Of a stretch of DNA of 35,100 nt, positions 24,077 through 32,368 are shown piece after piece. The notes beneath the pieces are model-generated. The model had not been told where the DNA came from. It did no database searches and saw only the letters and a program-made list of their open reading frames with translations. Source of the stretch: Colimorpha sp045597945 (GTDB lineage: Bacteria > Bacteroidota > Bacteroidia > Bacteroidales > P3); assembly GCA_045597945.1 (NCBI GenBank), contig JAZLLD010000009.1, positions 1-35,100 on the forward strand. The letters run 5' to 3'. A program made the translations under genes and the position numbers. How positions within the stretch are numbered: the stretch's first letter is position 1; each line of letters starts with the position of its first letter.

Positions 24077-24853
24077 CTATTCAATTCCCATCCACTTTTT
24101 CAGTTTCAAGGCATCGAAGACTGGGCCTTCCTTGCAGACGCACTTGTGGCCATCATCGGTGTCGGTCACGCAGCAGAGGCATGCGCCGATGCCGCAAGCC
24201 ATCATGTTCTCCAACGATACCTCACAGGCGACACCCTTCTCCACAGCATAGCGGCCCACGGCCTTCATCATGGGAGTGGGACCGCAGGTGCAGATACGGT
24301 CGTAAGCAGCCGAAAACTGAGAATGTTGGGTGACCATACCTTTCTCGCCCAAGCTGCCATCCTCGGTAGAGATAAGCAACTTGCCGTAAGGCTCAAAAGC
24401 CTCGCGCACGGGGATGAGCTCCTTGGTACGACCGCCAAGCAAGATGGTGGGAGTCACGCCCTTAGCCTTGTAGCACTTGGCCAGATAAAGCAGCGGAGCA
24501 ATGCCGGCACCACCGCCTACGAGCAGAGGATTCTTGCCCTCGACCGAGAAACCATGGCCCAGCGGATAGATAAGGTTGAGGCTATCGCCCTCCTGGAGGG
24601 TAGCCAACTGGCGGGTGCCCTTGCCTACCACCTGGATAAGCAGCGTGAGGGTGTTCTCCTTGGGGTTGACATCATGAATGGAAATCGGACGGCGCAGCAT
24701 CACCTCGCGATTGTTGCGCACCTCCACTTCAACAAACTGTCCGGCAGCAATTTCAGGCAGCTGCTCGGGGTGGCGCAAAGTGAGGGCAAAATAGTGTTCG
24801 CCAAGCTGTTCGCGCTTCACAATGATAAAATCAGTAATATGTTTCATTGCCAA
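24077..24853 (-). CDS. pyrK: Dihydroorotate dehydrogenase electron transfer subunit
   Basis: FAD and [2Fe-2S] subunit of dihydroorotate dehydrogenase B, passing electrons from PyrD to NAD. It has 258 residues with a ferredoxin-reductase-like fold: FAD-binding region VMLRRPISIHDV (52-63), NAD-binding LLVGGGAGIAPLLYLAKCYK (109-128), and the C-terminal cluster CGIGACLCCVTD...KCVC with four cysteines in the usual spacing. The first two residues MA suggest the start may be the next Met (MKHITDFIIVK). It is the first gene of pyrK-pyrD and has its own promoter. Confidence 0.96.
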   Translation of the reverse strand: MAMKHITDFIIVKREQLGEHYFALTLRHPEQLPEIAAGQFVEVEVRNNREVMLRRPISIHDVNPKENTLTLLIQVVGKGTRQLATLQEGDSLNLIYPLGHGFSVEGKNPLLVGGGAGIAPLLYLAKCYKAKGVTPTILLGGRTKELIPVREAFEPYGKLLISTEDGSLGEKGMVTQHSQFSAAYDRICTCGPTPMMKAVGRYAVEKGVACEVSLENMMACGIGACLCCVTDTDDGHKCVCKEGPVFDALKLKKWMGIE

Positions 24854-24873
24854 ATATTTTTCTTTTCAAACTG

Positions 24874-24881
24874 CAAAGATA
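24874..24881 (-). promoter_or_regulatory. -7 box (TATCTTTG) of pyrK-pyrD
   Basis: On the minus strand AAAAAAAATGTG-TATCTTTG-CAG fits the consensus. A TTTG -33 is not clear. It would give a leader of about 15-20 nt before the pyrK ATG at 24853. Confidence 0.65.
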
Positions 24882-25334
24882 CACATTTTTTTTCATCCAA
24901 GCACATTTTTTGTTCACAAAAGTTTTTCTGAGTTGGGGAAAAACAGATAGAATCTGCGAAAAAAATAACATATTTCACTAGGAAACAGTTGAATAACCAG
25001 AAATCAACAGATTCCATCTTTGCCCAGCAGCCACAAAAAAATGTCACACCCCAGAGTAACTTCGCTCCTTTTACCTTATTTATTCTATATTTATACTATT
25101 ATATATAGGATAAATAAGGTATAACTATAGTATAAATATAGGATAAGGAACGGGGTTACTGCGGATGAACCCACTCGGTCAGCGATTGCCTTGCAGAGCA
25201 CACCTTGGAGACAAGAATACTCGGTACCGGCATGGTGTCAAACTAACTGTATATATTGTATTATATTTCAATCTGTTTGGTCGGGAAAAGACGACAACAT
25301 TGGCTGAGAAAGTCATTATTCCAGTTTTTTTTTG
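24882..25334. other. Divergent intergenic region between pyrK and recR
   Basis: No gene was recognised; a 61-codon ORF at 25165-25350 overlaps the repeat and the recR promoter. It holds a modular repeat element (25061-25165), the divergent promoters at the edges, and otherwise AT-rich sequence. Confidence 0.6.
25061..25165. repeat. AT-rich element with 11-bp units (copy 2 of dispersed family)
   Basis: Left half ACCTTATTTAT (25073-25083) and TCTATATTTAT are followed by an AT core, then ATAAATAAGGT (25110-25120), ATAACTATAGT, ATAAATATAGG and ATAAGGAACGG. ACCTTATTTAT pairs perfectly with 25110-25120. CTATATTTATACTAT (25085-25099) pairs perfectly with 25127-25141. The two palindromes are interleaved rather than nested, so both hairpins cannot form at once. 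CGGGGTTACTGCGGA ends the element (25151-25165). Confidence 0.85.
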
Positions 25335-25342
25335 TAATTTTG
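25335..25342 (+). promoter_or_regulatory. -7 box (TAATTTTG) of recR
   Basis: TAATTTTG followed by CAGCC matches the consensus, with a T-tract just upstream. The predicted transcript starts about 20 nt before the recR ATG at 25369. Confidence 0.65.
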
Positions 25343-25368
25343 CAGCCTGAAATAAGTAAAGCACACAC

Positions 25369-25986
25369 ATGGAACTACCCTCAAACACACTAGCTAAGGC
25401 GGTGGAAGCCTTGTCATCGCTGCCTGGAGTTGGCAAGCGGTCGGCACTGCGTTTTGCCCTGCATCTGCTGAAGCAGCCCACCGAAGAGGTGCTGGACCTG
25501 GCCGATGCCATCCATAGGCTGACAACCGATGTGAAATATTGCCGTATCTGTCATAGTATCAGCGACAACGACCTCTGCCCCATTTGCGCAAGTCACAAGA
25601 GAAACCAAGGGATAATCTGCGTAGTGGAGAACATACAGGACGTGATGGCCATTGAGAACACGCAGCAGTACCAAGGGTTGTACCATGTGCTTGGCGGTGT
25701 AATCTCGCCTATCGACGGCATCGGCATCCGCAATTTGAACATCGCTTCGCTGATTGACCGTGTGCGGGAAGGCAATCCCAGCCCCGTGGAGGAGGTGATC
25801 CTGGCCCTGCCTACGACAATGGAGGGCGACACCACCAATTTCTACCTCAACAAGCAGCTGCAACCCATGGGTGTAAAGGTTACAACCATTGCCCGCGGCA
25901 TTGCCATTGGCGACAATCTGGAGTATGCCGACGAAATCACCCTGGGCCGCTCCATCCTCCACCGAATTCCATTTGATAAATTCTAG
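25369..25986 (+). CDS. recR: Recombination mediator RecR
   Basis: Part of the RecFOR pathway that loads RecA on gapped DNA. It has 205 residues with an N-terminal helix-hairpin-helix region (SLPGVGKRSALRFALHLL, 17-34), the zinc finger CRICHSISDNDLCPIC (57-72), a Toprim domain (ICVVENIQDVMAIE and YHVLGGVISPIDGIG) and the C-terminal DEITLGRSILHRIPF. Length and motif order are complete. It is followed 17 bp later by the GH3 gene and is probably cotranscribed with it. Confidence 0.97.
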   Translation: MELPSNTLAKAVEALSSLPGVGKRSALRFALHLLKQPTEEVLDLADAIHRLTTDVKYCRICHSISDNDLCPICASHKRNQGIICVVENIQDVMAIENTQQYQGLYHVLGGVISPIDGIGIRNLNIASLIDRVREGNPSPVEEVILALPTTMEGDTTNFYLNKQLQPMGVKVTTIARGIAIGDNLEYADEITLGRSILHRIPFDKF

Positions 25987-26003
25987 AATAATATATTGAT
26001 TCC

Positions 26004-27167
26004 ATGAGAAATAAGTCGATATTCCTTATTGCGATCCTACTTATTGTTAGCCTAATGGCCTGCAGTTCAAATATGGCCGAGCAACCCGCAACCGACACAG
26101 TTGTCCCACAAGACACAATCATCACCGAGGAACAGTTGCGCTTGGACATTGGCGAGATTCTGCTGGTAGGTTTCCGCGGCACTTCAATCAACGATAACAG
26201 TCATATTGTAAGAGACATACAAGAATACCATGTGGGCTCGGTGATTCTTTTTGAATACGACGCTCCCACAGGCACCCGCCACCGCAACATCTCCTCGCCC
26301 AGCCAGCTGAAGCAGCTCTGCGCCGACCTGCAGCGCTATGGCGGTGGAAATCTGCTCATTGGCGTTGACCAGGAGGGCGGCAATGTGGCACGACTCAGAC
26401 ATGCCGACGGCTTTCCCTCAACCCGGTCGGCCCAGGCCACCGCAGCCTTGGGACCCGAAGCAGTGCGAGAGAACGCCAGCATCGTGGCCACTGAATTGGC
26501 CGAGGCCGGCATCAATCTCAATTTTGCCCCCTGCACCGATGTGAACACCAATCCCAACTGCCCCATCATAGGCAAATACGGACGCAGCTTCTCAGCTGAC
26601 CCACAGGAGGTTGCCGACTGTGCGAGAATTTGGATTGATGTGCAATTGGCGCAAGGCGTTATCTCATGCCTGAAGCATTTTCCCGGACACGGCAGCGCCA
26701 TGGGCGACACCCACGCCAGCCTGGTGGATGTGAGCAAAACATGGCAGGAAAACGAACTGGACCCTTACCGCATACTGATAGCCGGCGGCGGCATCGATAT
26801 GGTGATGGTAGCCCATGTCATCAACCGCCAAATGGGCGACAATCTGCCCGCCTCACTCTCACCCAATGTAGTAAGAGAAAAGTTGCGCAAAGAGCTTGGT
26901 TTCAATGGAGTGATCGTCACCGACGACATGGCTATGGGTGCCATTACAGGCCACTATGGGTTTGAGCAGGGACTGAAACTGGCCATTCTTGCCGGATGCG
27001 ATTTGCTGTGCCTGTCCAACAATGGTGGTGGGAAATACGATACCGAGATGGTACCCCGCGCAGTGAATGCCATCTTGAAATTTGTTGAGGATGGCGAACT
27101 CTCCGCCCAAGACATTCATGCCTCGGCCGAGCGAGTCCGCCAGCTCAAGAAAACCCGACTGCACTAA
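26004..27167 (+). CDS. Glycoside hydrolase family 3 lipoprotein, NagZ-like
   Basis: A 387-residue beta-N-acetylhexosaminidase-type GH3 catalytic domain. The lipobox is LMAC with Cys20, so it should be lipid-anchored in the periplasm or outer membrane, unlike cytosolic NagZ. Signatures: VGVDQEGGNVARL, KHFPGHGSAMGDTHASL (the KH(F)PGHG and the catalytic D-x-H dyad), and VIVTDDMAMGAI (nucleophile Asp). It could cut GlcNAc from peptidoglycan or other glycans; the substrate is not determined. It follows recR in the same transcript. The second GH3 domain and beta-lactamase fusion found in some homologues are absent. Confidence 0.92.
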   Translation: MRNKSIFLIAILLIVSLMACSSNMAEQPATDTVVPQDTIITEEQLRLDIGEILLVGFRGTSINDNSHIVRDIQEYHVGSVILFEYDAPTGTRHRNISSPSQLKQLCADLQRYGGGNLLIGVDQEGGNVARLRHADGFPSTRSAQATAALGPEAVRENASIVATELAEAGINLNFAPCTDVNTNPNCPIIGKYGRSFSADPQEVADCARIWIDVQLAQGVISCLKHFPGHGSAMGDTHASLVDVSKTWQENELDPYRILIAGGGIDMVMVAHVINRQMGDNLPASLSPNVVREKLRKELGFNGVIVTDDMAMGAITGHYGFEQGLKLAILAGCDLLCLSNNGGGKYDTEMVPRAVNAILKFVEDGELSAQDIHASAERVRQLKKTRLH

Positions 27168-27208
27168 AAACAAGGCCATGTTTCGTCAACAAAAGAAACA
27201 TGGCCTTG
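27166..27208 (-). terminator. Terminator between the convergent GH3 and T9SS genes
   Basis: CAAGGCCATGTTTC (27171-27184) and GAAACATGGCCTTG (27195-27208) form a perfect 14-bp stem. On the minus strand five Ts follow (27166-27170), serving the T9SS-domain gene that stops at 27227. The GH3 stop is within the stem's flank, so it likely ends both transcripts. Confidence 0.9.
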
Positions 27209-27226
27209 CAAATTCAAATGTTGGTA

Positions 27227-28609
27227 TTACTGCTTCACAACTTTCTGAGTGCCTATACCTTGCTCTGATTTGAGGGTGACATAGTAGACACCTGCGGGTA
27301 GGGCAGAGAGATCAAGGCGGAAGACTGAGTCGTGGGTGCGGAAAGCATCCAGCAGTCGGCCAGACTCGTCGCGCACCGAAACCTGGAAGGAATCCTCGCG
27401 ATTGGTTGTCACCGTAACATATTCATGGGCTGGGTTGGGCGTGAGCGTGAACTCAAGAGGCAGAATCCCATCAATCTCCTGGTATCCAACCAAATGATAT
27501 ATGGCCTTGAACGAGGTATCGCTAACCACAACCACCTGCCGAGGGTTGTTGGTGTCGCCATCGTCCCACGATGAAAATTCAAGACCCACCGCATTAGACG
27601 CACCTAACGTAGCCATTTCTCCATCATAATATACACCCACACCAGAAACCGAGGTGAGGTAAGGATGAGACGTGACGGCATTGACCCTGTAAACTGCCTT
27701 GGGAGTGAAATATGCTACGAAGGAGGTGTCGCTAGTAACAAAAACCTGGCGTGGATTCGTGGTGTCGCCATCGCTCCAATGGCTGAAGGTATAGCCGCGA
27801 TTGGGCACAGCCACAAGGCTGACATAATTGGAGTCGTAATGAGATCCGCCGCCTTCCACACTGCCAAAAACCGAATCACATGGCAGCGCATCCACCCAAC
27901 GTTTTGGCTGCACAATCAAATGGAATGGGTTGGTCTTTAAGGCAAAGTGGTCAGACCACCGAGCCGACCTGTTAAGCCAAACCCAACTCGAATCCAGAGG
28001 ATCATAGTAGTTGACACACCGAGGAGCAAATAATTCATGCATCTCCGTATAATGAATTCCGACATAGAAAGTTGGACGATAGTGAAAAAGCCTGATGTCA
28101 TTAAGGTTGCTAAACAACGACCCACCTATTTCAAACCGCCCATGGACTAGTCTAGGCTGGTCGAAAAACACCTCATAAACCAGACAACGCTCATAACCCG
28201 CAGAAGTGTCAAGATGCCTGGGCAGCAGCATCAATTTAGGCGTAACCGTATCCCAACGAATGGAATCTGCAATTATAAATTCATTCTGCTTGCGATCGAA
28301 AGACCCCAGATACATGTATTCCGGCAATTTGTCGGTAGACAGCAAGTACTCATCAGTAGGAACCCCAGGATTATAATTGGAAGAATCGGGCATCCACACC
28401 ATACACGAAAGTCCTTTCACCCTAAGCGTATCGCCAAAAGTGTTGTCGGAATGCACCAAACGATTATTGCGATCTGTGCCATAACGAGCCAACGCAGTAC
28501 GAACATAGGCACTAGGGTTTTCAACTCCGTTGTAAAAAAAATCACATGTGTCATACCACGACGAATAATAGTAGTTAGGACTGCGCCCAACAATAGTATC
28601 TTTTTGCAA
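27227..28609 (-). CDS. T9SS-sorted secreted protein, apparently 5' truncated
   Basis: A 460-residue frame encoding a secreted Bacteroidales protein of unknown role. Residues from about 3 on (DTIVGRSPNYYYSSWYDTC) look like the mature N-terminus of such cargo, but no signal peptide precedes them. Two InlB-like B-repeats occur at YTFSHWSDGDTTNPRQVFV and LEFSSWDDGDTNNPRQVVV. A Por secretion C-terminal domain begins LPLEFTLTPNPAHEYVTV and ends with GTQKVVKQ. The only upstream start is TTG at 28609, which is inside a TATCTTTG -7-like box and an inverted repeat, so the annotated start is doubtful. The gene may be a 5'-truncated pseudogene, or the signal peptide may lie in another frame. Confidence 0.6.
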   Translation of the reverse strand: MQKDTIVGRSPNYYYSSWYDTCDFFYNGVENPSAYVRTALARYGTDRNNRLVHSDNTFGDTLRVKGLSCMVWMPDSSNYNPGVPTDEYLLSTDKLPEYMYLGSFDRKQNEFIIADSIRWDTVTPKLMLLPRHLDTSAGYERCLVYEVFFDQPRLVHGRFEIGGSLFSNLNDIRLFHYRPTFYVGIHYTEMHELFAPRCVNYYDPLDSSWVWLNRSARWSDHFALKTNPFHLIVQPKRWVDALPCDSVFGSVEGGGSHYDSNYVSLVAVPNRGYTFSHWSDGDTTNPRQVFVTSDTSFVAYFTPKAVYRVNAVTSHPYLTSVSGVGVYYDGEMATLGASNAVGLEFSSWDDGDTNNPRQVVVVSDTSFKAIYHLVGYQEIDGILPLEFTLTPNPAHEYVTVTTNREDSFQVSVRDESGRLLDAFRTHDSVFRLDLSALPAGVYYVTLKSEQGIGTQKVVKQ

Positions 28610-28615
28610 AGATAC
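28596..28615. repeat. 8-bp inverted repeat at the start of the T9SS gene
   Basis: GTATCTTT TTGC AAAGATAC is a perfect 8-bp inverted repeat with a 4-nt loop. On the minus strand it also contains TATCTTTG, a good -7 box. It overlaps the first codons of the frame at 27227-28609. Confidence 0.8.
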
Positions 28616-28755
28616 ATATTTTTTTAAAATACCAATTATTTTTTTAGGAGGGCAGAAAACATGGTTTAGGATAGAGCAAACAAACTAACTATCACCTGCT
28701 TGCATGGATGAGATAAAAATATCCCTATATCCACGCAACAATTGAAACAGCCGCT

Positions 28756-29322
28756 CTACTCTCCAAAAAAAGTGCCCTTGATGGCAAAAACTAACAGAAA
28801 CAATACTGCGATAAGCTGCCAGCGGCGCTCGCGCATGTTCTTCTTGCGGCGGCCCATCATAATGGCCAGATAGCACAACAAGAACATGATAAGAACCAAT
28901 GGGATAGCCGCACGCCAGAACTCATGGCCGACATCGAACTTGAAACCGTAACCCAAACCTACAAAGAGGGTGTTCATACCGGTTGCCACACCCAGGGATA
29001 GCACTGTGCTCCAGCGCGAAATGTCGTAAGACACACGCACCCTGTCTTTTTTGCGGAAAGCCGGAAAGAACATACGCAAAGCCACAACAACCATGAAGCC
29101 TAGGAAAAAGAGGTTGTCGTAGTCGGGAATATCAAACCGCAACATATTGGCCACCCACATGCCACCCAACAGCAATGCCGTGTGTTCCAACCCAATGAGG
29201 AATGAGACAACCAAGCCACGGGAAAGACGGATATGATTCTTCAGCGCACAATCACGCATGACAACCATGACCGGAACAGACAGCGCAAAGGACAATATGA
29301 TATATTCAAAAACAGACATCAA
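28756..29322 (-). CDS. MntP-like (DUF204) multipass membrane protein, divergent
   Basis: A 188-residue integral membrane protein with six predicted segments, matching the shape of the manganese efflux pump MntP. Alignment by eye: YIILSFALSVPVMVVM corresponds to the E. coli LLAFGMSMDAFAASI segment, and ATGMNTLFVGLGYGF to ATSLDAMAVGVGLAF. The conserved Asp of each repeat is replaced by Pro and Asn. The glutamate of a GxxE motif (GLEHTALLLGG) is kept. So the fold is likely shared but manganese transport is uncertain. It follows rsmA by 23 bp on the same strand. The C-terminus is a basic loop (RRKKNMRERRW) and one last helix. Confidence 0.7.
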   Translation of the reverse strand: MMSVFEYIILSFALSVPVMVVMRDCALKNHIRLSRGLVVSFLIGLEHTALLLGGMWVANMLRFDIPDYDNLFFLGFMVVVALRMFFPAFRKKDRVRVSYDISRWSTVLSLGVATGMNTLFVGLGYGFKFDVGHEFWRAAIPLVLIMFLLCYLAIMMGRRKKNMRERRWQLIAVLFLLVFAIKGTFFGE

Positions 29323-29345
29323 AGAACAATTAAAAAGATTAGTAA

Positions 29346-30113
29346 TTAAGAATTCAGAGCCACCAAGCTGTTAGTTATTGTAACGAAATCATTTACCGAC
29401 AATTGCTCGGCCCGCATGGCCAACAATTCGGCGGGCACTTGCTCCAAGCCCATGCCCAACTGTTTCAGCGCGTTGCGCAATGTCTTGCGGCGCTGGTTGA
29501 AGCCAATCTTCACCACCTTGGTGAACAAAGCCTCATCGCAGTCGAGTGTTGCCACCCCATTACGTTTCAGCCGGATGACAGCCGACTTGACCTTGGGCGG
29601 GGGATTGAAGACGTGCTCATGCACAGTGAACAGATACTCAATATCATAGAAAGCCGAAAGCAGCACACTCAAGATGCCGTAGGTCTTGCTGCCCGGCTTG
29701 GCGGCCACACGCTCGGCCACCTCCTTCTGGAACATGCCCACCACCTCGGGAATCTGATTGCGGTTGTCATAGACCTTGAACAGAATCTGCGAGGAGATAT
29801 TATAGGGGAAGTTGCCGATAACGGCAAATGGGTCGGAGAACAACTCGCTGAGATTCAGCGCCAAAAAGTCGCCCTCTATCACATGCAGCGAGGGGTAATG
29901 GTCGTGAAGATAGACCACCGACTCCGTGTCGATTTCAATGGCATGGAAATCCAGCGCTTCGTTGGCATGGAGATACTTAGTCAGCACACCCATGCCCGGG
30001 CCGATCTCCAGCACATGCTGGGTCTGCCCCGTGAGGCTCTCGGCAATCTGCCGCGCTATATTCTCATCTTTGAGAAAATGTTGTCCTAAAAATTTCTTTG
30101 CACGTACTTCCAT
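29346..30113 (-). CDS. rsmA: 16S rRNA dimethyladenosine transferase (KsgA)
   Basis: Makes N6,N6-dimethyladenosine at two adjacent adenosines of 16S rRNA helix 45. It has 255 residues with N-terminal KKFLGQHFLKDENIARQI (typical KsgA start), SAM motif VLEIGPGMGVLTKYL (34-48), NFPYNISSQILFKVYD (the NLPY motif, about 119-134) and the GFNQRRKTLRNAL C-terminal domain. The stop of the TPR gene abuts its ATG (30113/30114), so expression is probably coupled. Downstream is the MntP-like gene. Confidence 0.97.
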   Translation of the reverse strand: MEVRAKKFLGQHFLKDENIARQIAESLTGQTQHVLEIGPGMGVLTKYLHANEALDFHAIEIDTESVVYLHDHYPSLHVIEGDFLALNLSELFSDPFAVIGNFPYNISSQILFKVYDNRNQIPEVVGMFQKEVAERVAAKPGSKTYGILSVLLSAFYDIEYLFTVHEHVFNPPPKVKSAVIRLKRNGVATLDCDEALFTKVVKIGFNQRRKTLRNALKQLGMGLEQVPAELLAMRAEQLSVNDFVTITNSLVALNS

Positions 30114-31958
30114 CTATTTTTGTTTTAATAAGTTATAGTGGCGCCTAGCCTCGTCCGCATACAGACTTGCCGGATAGTCCAAAATCAACTTCTCATAGCA
30201 CTCCCGGGCCTGACCAACATTATTCAACTGCGTCTCATTGAGCTGCGCCCGCAGCATCAGTCCATCGTCGGCCAAGATATCGTCAGGATAAAGGGTAACT
30301 AATTGTTGCAGAAGCGAATCGGCCTCGGCATAACGCTCCTGGCGGATGCGGATCTTGGCCTTCTGCAGCAGCACCTCGTCAAATAATGGATGCGACAACG
30401 CACTGGTGGCAACAGCATCGAAAGCCGCCCAGGCAGAATCCAACATATTGCGGTAGAGCAGCAAATCGGCCTCGGCATAGCGCTCCAGCATATCGAAAGT
30501 GCTGTCTTCCTCCATATTATCGCTAATCAGCAGCGACAGTTCCATGGCATCGTTGGCAATCAGCTTGCTGGTAGACGCGCGCAGCACATCCAGCTGAGTC
30601 TTGGCCCAAAGGAAGTCATGATTATAGTACGACAGCTTGGCATTCTTGAACTTAGCCATCGACCCCGTAACATCATTCTTATTGGCCTTCTCCACCTGCA
30701 TGTACAGCAGCGAGGCATCCCACACCTCGCCGGCAAACAGCAGCAGGTCGCCCAGCACCAGCTTGGCCTCATCGCGCTGCTGGTGAGAGATTTGTGGCAG
30801 GTCGAGAATATCATACAGCATATCGACCGCAATCTGCAAACTGTCGGCATAATAAGCCATCAGGTCGGCATAGTTGCGCATCAGCTTTATAGTCTGCTCA
30901 TTCTTGCCCAGCTCAGCAAAAGCATCATCATAAGCCTTCAACAGCTGCCACAGCTTCTTATTCTCAATGGGGAAGTTGCGATTGATGCTGGCAAACTGCA
31001 CATCCAGCTCCCCCACCCTACTGGCAAAATAGTAAGGAGCATCCTTACCGCGCTTGGCCACGGCGGCATAACATTCGCGAGCCACATCGTAGGCCTGGTT
31101 GCTCTGCGAGATGCCGGCCACCCGCATCAGCGTCTCGCCACCCAGCTCGGGAAAGCGCACATCTACGGCCTTGGCCTGCACCATGGCAAACTGGAAGTCC
31201 TTCTGCTGCAACGAGAACCATATCATCATCTCCAGATAGGTCTGGTTGTCGGGCTGCCGCTGAACACGCTGCACCAAAGCGCTGCGCAAACCCTCGACCA
31301 CCTGCGGATTTGCCGTCTCGGCCAGAATCTTCTGCAGCGAAATCTGCACCTGGTTCATCATCTTGGGCTGCTTGTCAAGCAAGTCGAAATACTCCTGCAT
31401 CATGGCCTCGTAATTGCCCTGGCGCTGATAGAGCGTGGCCAGCTCGCCCACATACACATAATCGTTGTGCATCAGTTTGCGCACCGCCAGGTAGACCTTG
31501 ATGGCATACTCTGGATGGCCTGCCGACTCAAAAGCCTGCGCCAGCTCGCTAACCTGCTTGGAATCAACACCCACGGCATCAACAGCGGCTTCGTATTTCT
31601 TGGCGGCCTTCTTGGCCTCGCCTTTGCGCTCCAGGATGCGGCCCATGTCGACATAAAGATCCAACTCCTTGGGGTACTGCTTCAGCCGGCGGCTGGCCAG
31701 CTGCTCGGCCTCTTTTGCCTGGTCTAGCTCAAGATACGAGCGGAAAAGCATCTGATAGTAGAACTTGTTGGGGGCGCGCTTATACATGCCCTCGTAGAGC
31801 TCGGCGGCCTGGGCAAAATCGCCATTGGCGTAGTAGTGCGAGGCCAGCTGCTCCTGCGTCTGCTGGGCACGGCACGGCTGCGCCAGCACAGCAGCAAGCA
31901 CCAGCAGCAAGGGGAGCGCACGGCTCATAAACCTGGATATTTTTCCCAACATTGGCAT
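30114..31958 (-). CDS. Tetratricopeptide repeat protein, periplasmic
   Basis: About 614 residues of helical TPR repeats, preceded by a signal peptide (MPMLGKISRFMSRALPLLLVLAAVLAQPCRA, cleavage before QQTQEQ). The open frame continues to 32090, but the extra residues precede a good signal peptide, so I place the start at ATG 31958 (or 31952). TPR-like pairs are visible throughout, for example HYYANGDFAQAAELYEGMYKRAPN, LYVDMGRILERKGEAKKAAKKYEAAV and YPDDILADDGLMLRAQL. A scaffold or assembly role is possible; no specific partner is indicated. It is the first gene of TPR-rsmA-mntP-like and touches rsmA. Confidence 0.85.
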   Translation of the reverse strand: MPMLGKISRFMSRALPLLLVLAAVLAQPCRAQQTQEQLASHYYANGDFAQAAELYEGMYKRAPNKFYYQMLFRSYLELDQAKEAEQLASRRLKQYPKELDLYVDMGRILERKGEAKKAAKKYEAAVDAVGVDSKQVSELAQAFESAGHPEYAIKVYLAVRKLMHNDYVYVGELATLYQRQGNYEAMMQEYFDLLDKQPKMMNQVQISLQKILAETANPQVVEGLRSALVQRVQRQPDNQTYLEMMIWFSLQQKDFQFAMVQAKAVDVRFPELGGETLMRVAGISQSNQAYDVARECYAAVAKRGKDAPYYFASRVGELDVQFASINRNFPIENKKLWQLLKAYDDAFAELGKNEQTIKLMRNYADLMAYYADSLQIAVDMLYDILDLPQISHQQRDEAKLVLGDLLLFAGEVWDASLLYMQVEKANKNDVTGSMAKFKNAKLSYYNHDFLWAKTQLDVLRASTSKLIANDAMELSLLISDNMEEDSTFDMLERYAEADLLLYRNMLDSAWAAFDAVATSALSHPLFDEVLLQKAKIRIRQERYAEADSLLQQLVTLYPDDILADDGLMLRAQLNETQLNNVGQARECYEKLILDYPASLYADEARRHYNLLKQK

Positions 31959-32225
31959 ATAAACAAATAGTTGTAACGAGGAAATATAGATTTTATTGTA
32001 TATGGCCAATTTTTTCATCAGAAAAGACAGCTGCCGGCTCTCATCAGCATAATTCCGAAAGAGCCGCACCGATAGCAAAGCCTGCCACAAACCTCACCGC
32101 AGCCCACAACCAAAGCCCCTAAGAGGTTTGCAACCTGCAACTTAACGAAGTGCTATGCCAAGCACAGCCGGCACACACAAAACCCCACACCCCGCCCCAA
32201 GCTTCGCCACACCCTCGCTAGTTTT
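31959..32225. other. Intergenic region upstream of the TPR gene
   Basis: No gene found. The frame reading through from 32090 lacks family features before the signal peptide. It is pyrimidine-rich and carries GC-rich words (CTTCGCCACACCCTCGCT) that lead into the repeat element at 32226. No confident promoter box was found. Confidence 0.45.
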
Positions 32226-32329
32226 ACCTTAGTTATACTATATTTATACCTTAGTTATTCTATTATATATAGGATAAATATAGTATAACTAAGGTATAAA
32301 TATAGGATAAGGAACGGGCTTAGGGCGGA
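32226..32329. repeat. Palindromic element with 11-bp units (copy 3 of dispersed family)
   Basis: Left units ACCTTAGTTAT, ACTATATTTAT, ACCTTAGTTAT; right units ATAAATATAGT, ATAACTAAGGT, ATAAATATAGG, ATAAGGAACGG. Arms 32226-32247 and 32274-32295 are a perfect 22-bp inverted repeat with a 26-nt loop. A second 18-bp pairing is possible using TATTTATACCTTAGTTAT. CGGGCTTAGGGCGGA ends it (32315-32329). It shares the unit words and terminal module with 25061-25165. Confidence 0.9.
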
Positions 32330-32368
32330 GCTAGGGGGAGGCTGCGGGGCAGCAAAGCTGCCGCAAGG

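Noticed and set aside
25165..25350. 61-codon ORF between pyrK and recR
   Set aside because: It crosses the recR promoter and the repeat element, with no recognisable protein features.
30390..31727. A 445-codon plus-strand frame
   Set aside because: Antisense shadow of the TPR gene, Leu/His/Gln-rich as expected from complementing Ala/Glu/Gln codons.
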